From CAZUQH01 sp964622465 (lineage in GTDB: Bacteria > CG03 > CAZUQH01): a stretch of 29,606 bases of DNA. The translations under genes and the position numbers were made by a program. Below the pieces are notes generated by a model. It made no database searches and had not been told where the DNA came from. It saw only the letters and a program-made list of their open reading frames with translations. Each line of letters opens with the position of its first letter. Position 1 is the stretch's first letter. Location: assembly GCA_964622465.1 (NCBI GenBank), contig CAZUQH010000015.1:1-29606 (forward strand), given 5' to 3'. Of this stretch, positions 8,624 through 15,618 are shown piece after piece.

Positions 8624-9849
8624 AATACGAATACTGGATTGGCTGGCGTTATTTGCACACACGGCGCAAACGAATTTTCCTGCGTTTGATGTCCTACCTG
8701 TCTATTATTGGCGTAGCAATAGGCACAATGGCAATGGTCGTTACGGTATCCGTTATGAACGGTTTTCATAAAGAGATGCTTGAGAGAGTACTTGGAATTA
8801 ATGCGCACGTCGTTTCGCTCGCACAAGACCATCCTTCGATGAAGGAGTTACAGAAAGAGTCGTCTGCTTTGCTTAAGGACGAAGACGTCAAGGATGCATC
8901 TCCGTTTATATACACCCAGATACTTTTGAGAAATAGAGATTATGCGGCAGGCGTTGTATTGAAGGGTATTGACGTGAAATCGTCATCAAGGCAAAGTGCT
9001 CTGGGGAAATACGTAAGTCGTGGTTCTCTTGAAGACCTTGGCGGCGATAATAAAATCCTGATAGGCAGTGAGGTCGCCGCAAATCTTGGATTGGCTGTCG
9101 GTGATAAGTTTATCGCAATACTCCCATTTAGTACCGACCGGGCATCGCCGGGCATTATGGGTATGCTCCTTCCGGAATTTAAAGAATTTCAGGTTGCAGG
9201 TATTTTTACTTCGGGAATGTATGAATATGACAACGGCTTGTGTTTCGTCTCACTCGAGACTGCCTACAGTTTTCTTGGAACCGGAGGCCAGCCCGGTATG
9301 GAAATATGGGTCCGCGATTTTTCGAAAGCACGGACTCTTGCTCAGAAAATCCAGATGCAATTGGGATACGGCTGGTGGGTCCGTTCCTGGGATACGATGA
9401 ACAGTTCTCTGTTCAATGCTCTAAAACTTGAAAAAATGACAATGTTCCTTCTCCTCGTGTTAATAGTGATTGTCGCATCTTTGAATATAATTTCATCTCT
9501 TGTCGTGCAGGGTATTGAAAAAACAAGGGACGTAGGTATTTTGAAAGCACTCGGTTCTACTGATATGGAAATAAAAAAGATATTTCTTTCACAGGGGTTA
9601 TGGACCGGGGTAGTTGGTGCTGCGATTGGCATGGCAGCAGGTTTACTTTTGTGTTTTGTACTGGACCACTGGCATTTTGTCCACCTGCCACAGGACGTAT
9701 ACTCGCTTTCTACGCTGCCTGTGCAAACAAAGCTCACGGACGTAGCTATAATAGCAGCAGTAGCTATAGTAATAAGTATCCTTGCATCGTTCTGGCCAGC
9801 GACGAGAATATCACGGATTGACCCATCACAGGCGCTTCGCTATGAATAG
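8620..9849 (+). CDS. lolC: Lipoprotein-releasing ABC transporter permease (LolC/LolE family)
   Basis: Inner-membrane permease that, with LolD, extracts mature lipoproteins for transfer to the outer membrane. From ATG 8620 (overlapping the lysS stop as ATGA) it has 409 residues, the family norm (about 400-415). The layout is that of a type VII (MacB/LolCE) permease: one helix at about 22-47, a periplasmic domain of about 220 residues, then three C-terminal helices at about 273-297, 327-348 and 375-394. Between the second and third helices lies the coupling segment EKTRDVGILKALGS, and the protein ends in PSQALRYE, both typical of LolC/E. Only one permease gene is present here, so the transporter may be a homodimer (as with LolF-type or single-permease systems) unless a second gene lies elsewhere. 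It overlaps lolD by 8 bp. Confidence 0.92.
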   Translation: MKYEYWIGWRYLHTRRKRIFLRLMSYLSIIGVAIGTMAMVVTVSVMNGFHKEMLERVLGINAHVVSLAQDHPSMKELQKESSALLKDEDVKDASPFIYTQILLRNRDYAAGVVLKGIDVKSSSRQSALGKYVSRGSLEDLGGDNKILIGSEVAANLGLAVGDKFIAILPFSTDRASPGIMGMLLPEFKEFQVAGIFTSGMYEYDNGLCFVSLETAYSFLGTGGQPGMEIWVRDFSKARTLAQKIQMQLGYGWWVRSWDTMNSSLFNALKLEKMTMFLLLVLIVIVASLNIISSLVVQGIEKTRDVGILKALGSTDMEIKKIFLSQGLWTGVVGAAIGMAAGLLLCFVLDHWHFVHLPQDVYSLSTLPVQTKLTDVAIIAAVAIVISILASFWPATRISRIDPSQALRYE

Positions 9850-10546
9850 GGACGTGAATAAATTTGATAAGCCGATAATCAAGGTAGAGAATGTAACCAA
9901 AGAGTACGCTTCGGGAGCAAAAACAATAAATGCCCTAAATAACGTAACGATGGAAATTTATCCCGGTGAGATAGTAGCTCTGGTCGGTCCGTCTGGCGCC
10001 GGGAAAACGACGTTTTTGCACATTGCAGGGGGACTACTCAGACCAACCAGCGGAAAGGTATTATACGACGGTAGCGAATGGACGTGGAGAAATGATCCTG
10101 TGGTTGCGCGGATGCGCGGCGAATGTTTTGGTTTTATCTTCCAGTTCTTTCACTTACTGCCAGAGTTTACGGTCGAAGAAAACGTTATGTTGCCGCTTAT
10201 GATAGCAGGAGTTTCGAAAGACGATGCAATAGAACAAACACACAAGATGTTATCCGAAGTGGGTCTTGAAAGACAACGAATGCAATACCCCGGTACACTT
10301 TCCGGCGGGGAACAGCAGCGCGCTGCCATTGCAAGGGCGCTAATACGGCATCCCCGTCTGATATTGGCAGATGAGCCGCTTGGTTGTCTTGATGAAGAAT
10401 CAGGAAAGCAGGTTCTTGATTTATTCCATAAATTGAATTATAATAAAAAATTGGGATTTGTTATAGCTACGCATGACGAAAAGCTGGCAAAATGGTGTAG
10501 TAGAGTAGTGCAACTGACACGAGGTGTCATTGCGAGCCCCGATTGA
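9842..10546 (+). CDS. lolD: Lipoprotein-releasing ABC transporter ATPase LolD
   Basis: Cytoplasmic ATPase partner of the LolC-type permease. From ATG 9842 it has 234 residues, the LolD/MacB-type length. Walker A is GPSGAGKT (49-56), the Q-loop Gln is at about 101, the signature LSGGEQQR at 153-160, Walker B LILADEP (173-179), the switch His at 211. The residues after Walker B read LGCLDEE instead of the more usual TGNLD, a mild oddity. The 3' end is unusual: the last codons (VIASPD) and the TGA at 10544-10546 lie inside a palindromic repeat element starting at 10525, so the original C-terminus has been replaced by repeat-encoded residues. All catalytic motifs are intact, so the protein should still work. 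It begins inside the lolC 3' end (8-bp overlap). Confidence 0.93.
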   Translation: MNRDVNKFDKPIIKVENVTKEYASGAKTINALNNVTMEIYPGEIVALVGPSGAGKTTFLHIAGGLLRPTSGKVLYDGSEWTWRNDPVVARMRGECFGFIFQFFHLLPEFTVEENVMLPLMIAGVSKDDAIEQTHKMLSEVGLERQRMQYPGTLSGGEQQRAAIARALIRHPRLILADEPLGCLDEESGKQVLDLFHKLNYNKKLGFVIATHDEKLAKWCSRVVQLTRGVIASPD

Positions 10547-10647
10547 AAATCGGGGCGTGGCAATCCCATTACTGGTAAGGGATTGCTTGCGCAGGCTAAA
10601 GCCTGCGGCTACCGAAGCCTGCGGCTACCACGCACCTCGCAATGACA
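10525..10647. repeat. Palindromic MITE-like repeat element between lolD and ilvE
   Basis: The element is bounded by perfect 12-bp inverted repeats, TGTCATTGCGAG at 10525-10536 and CTCGCAATGACA at 10636-10647. Inside are three further hairpins: GCCCCGATT/AATCGGGGC (10536-10544 with 10548-10556), GCAATCCC/GGGATTGC (10560-10567 with 10579-10586, loop ATTACTGGTAA), and GCAGGCT/AGCCTGC (10591-10597 with 10600-10606). I recall this type of sequence (TGTCATTGCGAG...CAATGACA with central ATTACTGGT) as a dispersed non-coding repeat in many environmental bacterial genomes. There is no room for a transposase. It fills almost the whole lolD-ilvE interval and overlaps the end of lolD. It could also act on the mRNA as a stem-loop, but no U-tract follows, so I do not call a terminator. 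Confidence 0.88.
10599..10629. repeat. Two-copy tandem direct repeat inside the palindromic element
   Basis: The 15-mer AAGCCTGCGGCTACC occurs at 10599-10613 and again at 10615-10629, separated by one G (period 16). It is nested in the larger inverted-repeat element, apparently a second repeat family or an internal duplication. Confidence 0.9.
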
Positions 10648-10663
10648 GTGGGAGGTAACACAA

Positions 10664-11521
10664 GTGAAAATATATCTAAATGGTAAATTCGTACCGGAAT
10701 CCGAAGCGAAAATTTCAGTGTTTGACCACGGCTTATTGTATGGCGACGGCGTTTTTGAGGGTATTCGTGTTTACAGCGGACGGATTTTTAAGCTTTCGGA
10801 ACACATAAAGCGTCTTTATGTCTCTGCGTCAGCTATAATGCTTGGAATCCCTATGACACAGGAAGAGTTTTGTCGTGCCGTAGAAGAGACAACGAAAGTA
10901 AACGGGGTCTCTGACGGATATATAAGAGTTGTGGTAACCCGTGGTTCAGGTAATCTGGGGCTTGACCCGCGCGAATGCAAAGAACCAACCGTCATTATTA
11001 TTGCAGACGAGATAAAACTTTACCCGGAAGAATATTATGAGCAAGGACTTGAAATTATTACCGCCTCAACACGGCGAAATTCACCGGATGCTTTAAACCC
11101 GATGATAAAATCGCTTAACTATTTGAATAATATTCTTGGGAAACTGGAAGCAACGCGCCTGGGTGTGCCAGAAGCCGTAATGCTTAACCGGGATGGGTAC
11201 GTAGCAGAGTGTACAGGCGACAACATATTCATCTACAAGAACGGTGAACTGTTGACACCGCCATGTTCTATTGGTGCACTTGATGGGATAACGAGGCAAC
11301 TTATAATTCAATTTGCTCGGGAAAAACTTCGGCTGACTGTCCGAGAAGCGCTGTTTACTCAGTTCGATGTCCAATCCGCAGACGAATGTTTTGTTTGTGG
11401 CACCGGTGCGGAAATACTTCCTGTCGTAAAAATCGACTCTCGCCCTGTTAATGGCGGTAAGGTCGGCAAAATAACCAGGCAGTTAATACAGGAGTATCGC
11501 CGCATTACCAGGGAAGGATAA
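10664..11521 (+). CDS. ilvE: Branched-chain amino acid aminotransferase (PLP fold type IV)
   Basis: Transfers amino groups between branched-chain 2-oxo acids and glutamate, the last step of Val, Leu and Ile synthesis. It has 285 residues from GTG 10664, with GGAGGT (10651-10656) 7 nt upstream. Family features are the N-terminal LYGDGVFEGIRVY (25-37), the motif RGSGNLGLDP (93-102), the Schiff-base Lys149 in NPMIKSLNYLNNI, and VAECTGDNIFI (180-190). The short form matches the archaeal/deep-branching IlvE group. D-amino acid aminotransferase and aminodeoxychorismate lyase share the fold; the sequence looks most like IlvE, but substrate specificity is not certain. It follows the palindromic repeat and precedes mcsA by 7 bp. 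Its link to the proteolysis genes downstream is not obvious. Confidence 0.87.
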   Translation: MKIYLNGKFVPESEAKISVFDHGLLYGDGVFEGIRVYSGRIFKLSEHIKRLYVSASAIMLGIPMTQEEFCRAVEETTKVNGVSDGYIRVVVTRGSGNLGLDPRECKEPTVIIIADEIKLYPEEYYEQGLEIITASTRRNSPDALNPMIKSLNYLNNILGKLEATRLGVPEAVMLNRDGYVAECTGDNIFIYKNGELLTPPCSIGALDGITRQLIIQFAREKLRLTVREALFTQFDVQSADECFVCGTGAEILPVVKIDSRPVNGGKVGKITRQLIQEYRRITREG

Positions 11522-11528
11522 ACTTAAT

Positions 11529-12062
11529 ATGCTTTGCGATATTTGTCATAAAAACGAGGCAAGTATTTTCATTACAGAAATAGTGAATGGACAGGTGACA
11601 AAACGTGCGTATTGTGAGCAGTGCTATCAGAAACGCGAGCAGGCCTTAACGTCGTTTCCTATAGGAATTGCAGGAATTGCTTTTATGTCAGCACTTGCTG
11701 ACCTTACCGGCCTGGCGGATGAAGAGGAGAAGACCATTCGTCCTGGCCCTGTTCGCACCTGTCCGAAATGCGGTCTTAGGTACAGTGACTTTCAACAGAA
11801 TGGTTTTGTTGGTTGTGAACATTGCTGGGAGACTTTCAGGCAGGAACTTGAGCAGATTTTGAGAAAAATACACGGTAGCTCCAGTCATCATGGAAAGATA
11901 CCACACGGGATATCCGGGGAAGTCCAAATAACGCTGGAGATAAAACAACTCCAGGAACAATTAGATGATGCCGTCCGAAGAGAGAATTTCGAAGTAGCAG
12001 CTAAATTAAGAGATAAAATCAGGGCGTTGAAAAGGAGCTCTTCTAAAAGTGAAACTAAGTAA
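11529..12062 (+). CDS. mcsA: McsA-like zinc-finger/UVR-domain protein (protein-arginine kinase activator)
   Basis: McsA binds and activates the arginine kinase McsB. The 177-residue protein (B. subtilis McsA is about 185) has four CxxC pairs: C3-C6, C29-C32, C78-C81 and C96-C99, i.e. two zinc-binding modules. The C-terminal UVR motif is at about 135-170 (ITLEIKQLQEQLDDAV...NFEVAAKLRDKIRAL), the coiled hairpin also found in UvrB and ClpC. The ATG at 11529 has AAGGA about 11 nt upstream in the 3' end of ilvE. The gene overlaps mcsB by 14 bp and is followed by mcsB and clpC, the same order as in the B. subtilis ctsR-mcsA-mcsB-clpC operon, except that no ctsR is present; ilvE takes that position. 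Confidence 0.93.
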   Translation: MLCDICHKNEASIFITEIVNGQVTKRAYCEQCYQKREQALTSFPIGIAGIAFMSALADLTGLADEEEKTIRPGPVRTCPKCGLRYSDFQQNGFVGCEHCWETFRQELEQILRKIHGSSSHHGKIPHGISGEVQITLEIKQLQEQLDDAVRRENFEVAAKLRDKIRALKRSSSKSETK

Positions 12063-13092
12063 TCTTGCTGTACAACCTGTCAGATGGTTAGAAGACCTCA
12101 ATGATAGGAGTATAGTACTTTCTGCAAGAGTGCGTCTTGCGCGAAATATAAGTGGTTATATATTTCCGAATAGAGCAGACGAAACGGAGCTTAACAAGGT
12201 TTCTAAACTTGCTAAAGAAACTGTCAGGAAAATACTCGGGAGAGATGCTACGTCTCTGGATATGTCTGAACTGGAGCAAATTGACCGCAATTTGCTGGTA
12301 GAGCGTCACCTGATTAGTTACGACCACGCGAGTAATTGCGCAAATCGTGCGGTAGTATTTACCAGCGATGAAAAAGTAAGCGTGATGATTAATGAAGAAG
12401 ACCATATCCGTTTACAAACTCTCGCAGGAGGTAACGCGACCAATGAAGCATGGAGACAAGCGGATAAGGTAGATAGTGATATCGGAGAGAGTTTGCACTA
12501 TGCTTTTTCTGAAGAATTCGGTTTTCTGACTTCCTGCCCAACCAATGTAGGTACAGGTATGCGTTGCTCCGTGCTTGTCCATGTGGTTGGACTTTGTCGT
12601 GAGGAGCTAATCAATGGAATGATAGCAAATCTGGCGAAGCTCGGGTTTGTCACGAGAGGATTGTATGGAGAAGGAACAAAAGTATTCGGCCATCTGTTTC
12701 AGATATCAAACCAGACGACGCTCGGACTGGATGAATCATCTTTGATAGACAAGCTTAGAAAAATTACAAAACAACTTGTCGAACAGGAGCTCCGTGCTAG
12801 AGAAAATATGCTGCATGACAGGATTAGAATAGAAGATGAAGTGTGGCGTGGATATGGAGTTTTGAGCTATGCGCGTTCAATAGGTTATCAGGAAGTAATG
12901 GAGATTCTTTCGTTGTTACGCATGGCGCGCAGCGTAGGGATAAATATCCCGATAGATAACTTACAAATGAATAACATTATGATTCGTTGTCAACCGGCTC
13001 ATCTCCAGGGAATAGCAGGCAAAGAAATGAATTCATCTGAAAGAGACGTAGCTCGCGCCCAGATGATACGACAACTGATTCAAAACCCCTAA
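12049..13092 (+). CDS. mcsB: Protein-arginine kinase McsB (ATP:guanido phosphotransferase family)
   Basis: Phosphorylates arginine residues in proteins, marking them for ClpC-ClpP. The 347 residues from GTG 12049 match the McsB length (about 350-363). Visible landmarks are SARVRLARNI (25-34) for nucleotide binding, ERHLIS (85-90), the catalytic acidic loop NEEDHIRLQ (115-123), the phosphagen-kinase cysteine loop TSCPTNVGTGMR (C163), and YGEGTKVFGHLFQISNQTTLG (206-226). The C-terminal RDVARA (332-337) matches the RDxxRA phosphoarginine-binding allosteric motif described for McsB, so both the kinase and its feedback site look intact. The start overlaps mcsA and has AAGGAG at 12032-12037. A creatine/arginine kinase is unlikely, since the length and the mcsA-clpC context are those of McsB. 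Confidence 0.95.
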   Translation: MKLSNLAVQPVRWLEDLNDRSIVLSARVRLARNISGYIFPNRADETELNKVSKLAKETVRKILGRDATSLDMSELEQIDRNLLVERHLISYDHASNCANRAVVFTSDEKVSVMINEEDHIRLQTLAGGNATNEAWRQADKVDSDIGESLHYAFSEEFGFLTSCPTNVGTGMRCSVLVHVVGLCREELINGMIANLAKLGFVTRGLYGEGTKVFGHLFQISNQTTLGLDESSLIDKLRKITKQLVEQELRARENMLHDRIRIEDEVWRGYGVLSYARSIGYQEVMEILSLLRMARSVGINIPIDNLQMNNIMIRCQPAHLQGIAGKEMNSSERDVARAQMIRQLIQNP

Positions 13093-13107
13093 AGGAGGAT
13101 AGTACAA

Positions 13108-15597
13108 ATGTTGAGCCATTTTACACCACGTGCTCAAAGAGTAATCATTCTTGCGCAGGAAGAAGCAAGACGCCTTAATCACGCTTTTTTAGGGACTGAG
13201 CATTTGTTGCTTGGCATAGCTGCACTTGGTGAAGGTGTTGCATCCGAGATTCTAAGACGACTTGGTGTCGACTTAAGGAAACTGCGTCTTGAGGTTGAAC
13301 GCCGTATCGGGACAGGTGACAATATCCTCTTGAATGGGGACATGCCTTTTTCGCCGAGAGCAAAGCGAGCGCTTGAGTATGCCGTAGAAGAATCACACCA
13401 ACTTGATCAGAACTTTGTCGGTACCGAACATTTATTGTTAGGTCTTATACGCGAAGAACAAGGAGAAGCAGCAAAAATGCTCGAGGAACTCGGCGTAACT
13501 ACAGAGACAGTTAGAAACGAAGTGATGAGCATGTTAACTGGTAACGAACCGGCCTATGGTCAGATAGAGGCCCCGCCGTCTCCACCGCCCGGGCCAGGGA
13601 AAGTTATGCGCCGTACTAGTGTAAAAACGCCTATGCTGGATGAATTTGGTCGTGACCTTACACGGCTGGCAAGTCAGGGCAAACTTGACCCCGTTATAGG
13701 CAGGGACCATGAAATACAGAGGGTAATCCAGATTTTAACCCGCCGTACAAAAAATAATCCGGTACTGCTTGGTGACCCCGGGGTTGGTAAAACGGCAATT
13801 ATAGAGGGGCTTGCAGAGCGTATTTCAGAGGGCAATATCCCGCAGCTCCTGTCAGGTAGACGTGTTGTTACACTTGATCTTCCAGGTGTCGTTGCAGGAA
13901 CTAAATATCGTGGTGAGTTCGAGCAGCGTCTGCGTCAGATTATGGATGAAATTCGCCAGAGCCACGGCAAAATCATTCTGTTTATCGATGAACTACACAC
14001 AGTAATGGGTGCCGGTGCAGCTGAAGGTGCAATAGATGCCTCAAGTATGCTAAAGCCGGCACTTTCCAGAGGGGAAGTGCAATGTATAGGTGCTACAACA
14101 CTAGATGCTTACCGTAAGCACATTGAGAAAGATGCCGCACTCACCAGACGCTTCCAGCCCATAATCGTCAACCCGCCAACCGTTGATGAGACCGTAGAAA
14201 TTCTAAAGGGATTAAAAAGCCGGTATGAGGCGCATCACGGAGTCCGATTTAGCGACGAAGCGTTGCGTGCAGCTAGCATACTTTCGAGCCGCTTTATACC
14301 AGACCGTTTCCTCCCGGACAAAGCCGTGGATTTGATGGACGAAGCTGGTTCCAGAATGCGGCTTGATTCTTCAACAGTACCGCAATCGATACGCAATCTG
14401 GAACAAAAACTTGAGAATCTGGGTAAGGAAAAACAGAAAGCGATTTCGGGAGAGGAATTTGAACGTGCAGCACTCTTGAAGAATGATGCCGAGAAAGTCG
14501 AAGAGGAGATAAAAAAACTACGTATGGAATGGGAGCAGGACAAGAGCCATCATGCGCCAATAATCGGAGAAGAGCAAATAGCTGAAGTTGTTTCCGAATG
14601 GACAGGTATCCCTGTTGTGAAGTTGACTGAAAAAGAATCCGATAAACTTTTGAAGATGGAAGAGGCGTTGCACTGTCGCTTGGTAGACCAGGAGGAAGCA
14701 ATAAACGCCGTATCGCGCGCTGTCCGGCGCTCGCGCACAGGTTTGAAAGAACTCTCCAGACCGATCGGGTCATTCCTTTTCCTCGGACCAACCGGGGTTG
14801 GAAAGACAGAGCTTGCAAGGACACTTGCTGAGTTTATGTTCGGTGATGAAGAAGCTCTCATAAGAATAGATATGTCAGAATATATGGAAAAGTTCAACGT
14901 CTCGCGTCTTGTAGGTGCGCCACCAGGTTATGTTGGGTACGAAGAAGGCGGACAGTTAACAGAAAAAGTCAGGCGTAAACCGTATTCCGTAGTCCTGTTT
15001 GACGAGATAGAGAAGGCGCATGCAGACGTTTTCAATATTCTCCTGCAGGCGTTTGATGACGGCCAGTTAACTGACAGTTTGGGTCATCGCGTTGATTTTC
15101 GGAATACGATAATAATTATGACGTCGAATCTCGGTGCGCGTGAACTTATGAAAGGTCAGGAGATTGGATTTGCACGAAGCCAGCATGAGGAAGGAAACTA
15201 CGAACAAATGAAAGGAATCGTTCTGGAAGAGGTAAAGAAATTCTTCCGTCCGGAGTTTTTAAACCGTCTTGACGAAACAGTAGTATTCCATTCACTCTCC
15301 AGAGAAGACCTGAAGAAAATAGTGGACTTGATGCTTTCAAAAATAATCACACGGCTTGACGAACAGTACATTACTCTGGAAGTGACCGAAAACGCAAGGA
15401 ATCTTCTGATGGAAAAGGGCTATAATCCACAATATGGTGCTCGTCCATTGAGGAGAACTATACAAAGTATGCTGGAAGACCAACTCGCAGAAGAAACCTT
15501 AAAGAGAAAAATGCCTACCGGACCAGACAAACGCCTGCATATTAAGGCAGATGTTCAGGATGACAGGATTATCTTTATTTTTGTCCCGGCCGAATAA
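13108..15597 (+). CDS. clpC: Clp protease ATP-binding unfoldase ClpC
   Basis: Hexameric AAA+ unfoldase that feeds substrates to ClpP. The 829 residues (B. subtilis ClpC is 810) follow a strong Shine-Dalgarno (AAAGGAGG). The double Clp-N domain occupies 1-145, with two GTEH motifs holding E31 and E107. D1 has Walker A GDPGVGKT (222-229) and Walker B LFIDELH (291-297). The UVR/middle-domain hairpin lies at about 425-475 (with EEFERAALLKND). D2 has Walker A GPTGVGKT (560-567) and VVLFDEIEKA (628-637). IGFA at about 686-689 is the expected ClpP-docking loop. These distinguish it from ClpB, which has a long middle domain and no IGF loop. The GTEH glutamates correspond to the phosphoarginine-binding positions of B. 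subtilis ClpC. No clpP is in the window. Confidence 0.96.
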   Translation: MLSHFTPRAQRVIILAQEEARRLNHAFLGTEHLLLGIAALGEGVASEILRRLGVDLRKLRLEVERRIGTGDNILLNGDMPFSPRAKRALEYAVEESHQLDQNFVGTEHLLLGLIREEQGEAAKMLEELGVTTETVRNEVMSMLTGNEPAYGQIEAPPSPPPGPGKVMRRTSVKTPMLDEFGRDLTRLASQGKLDPVIGRDHEIQRVIQILTRRTKNNPVLLGDPGVGKTAIIEGLAERISEGNIPQLLSGRRVVTLDLPGVVAGTKYRGEFEQRLRQIMDEIRQSHGKIILFIDELHTVMGAGAAEGAIDASSMLKPALSRGEVQCIGATTLDAYRKHIEKDAALTRRFQPIIVNPPTVDETVEILKGLKSRYEAHHGVRFSDEALRAASILSSRFIPDRFLPDKAVDLMDEAGSRMRLDSSTVPQSIRNLEQKLENLGKEKQKAISGEEFERAALLKNDAEKVEEEIKKLRMEWEQDKSHHAPIIGEEQIAEVVSEWTGIPVVKLTEKESDKLLKMEEALHCRLVDQEEAINAVSRAVRRSRTGLKELSRPIGSFLFLGPTGVGKTELARTLAEFMFGDEEALIRIDMSEYMEKFNVSRLVGAPPGYVGYEEGGQLTEKVRRKPYSVVLFDEIEKAHADVFNILLQAFDDGQLTDSLGHRVDFRNTIIIMTSNLGARELMKGQEIGFARSQHEEGNYEQMKGIVLEEVKKFFRPEFLNRLDETVVFHSLSREDLKKIVDLMLSKIITRLDEQYITLEVTENARNLLMEKGYNPQYGARPLRRTIQSMLEDQLAEETLKRKMPTGPDKRLHIKADVQDDRIIFIFVPAE

Positions 15598-15618
15598 TAC
15601 ATTCTATCAATTTATAAA

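Noticed and set aside
10536..10586. Possible Rho-independent terminator after lolD
   Set aside because: The hairpins are stable-looking but no U-tract follows; they are better explained as part of the repeat element.
10599..10629. Possible CRISPR-like repeat
   Set aside because: Only two 15-bp copies with a 1-bp spacer, inside a palindromic element; no spacers and no cas genes.
14294..14824. 176-codon open frame antisense to clpC
   Set aside because: It lies wholly within the clpC coding sequence, has no recognisable family features or ribosome site, and clpC is strongly supported.
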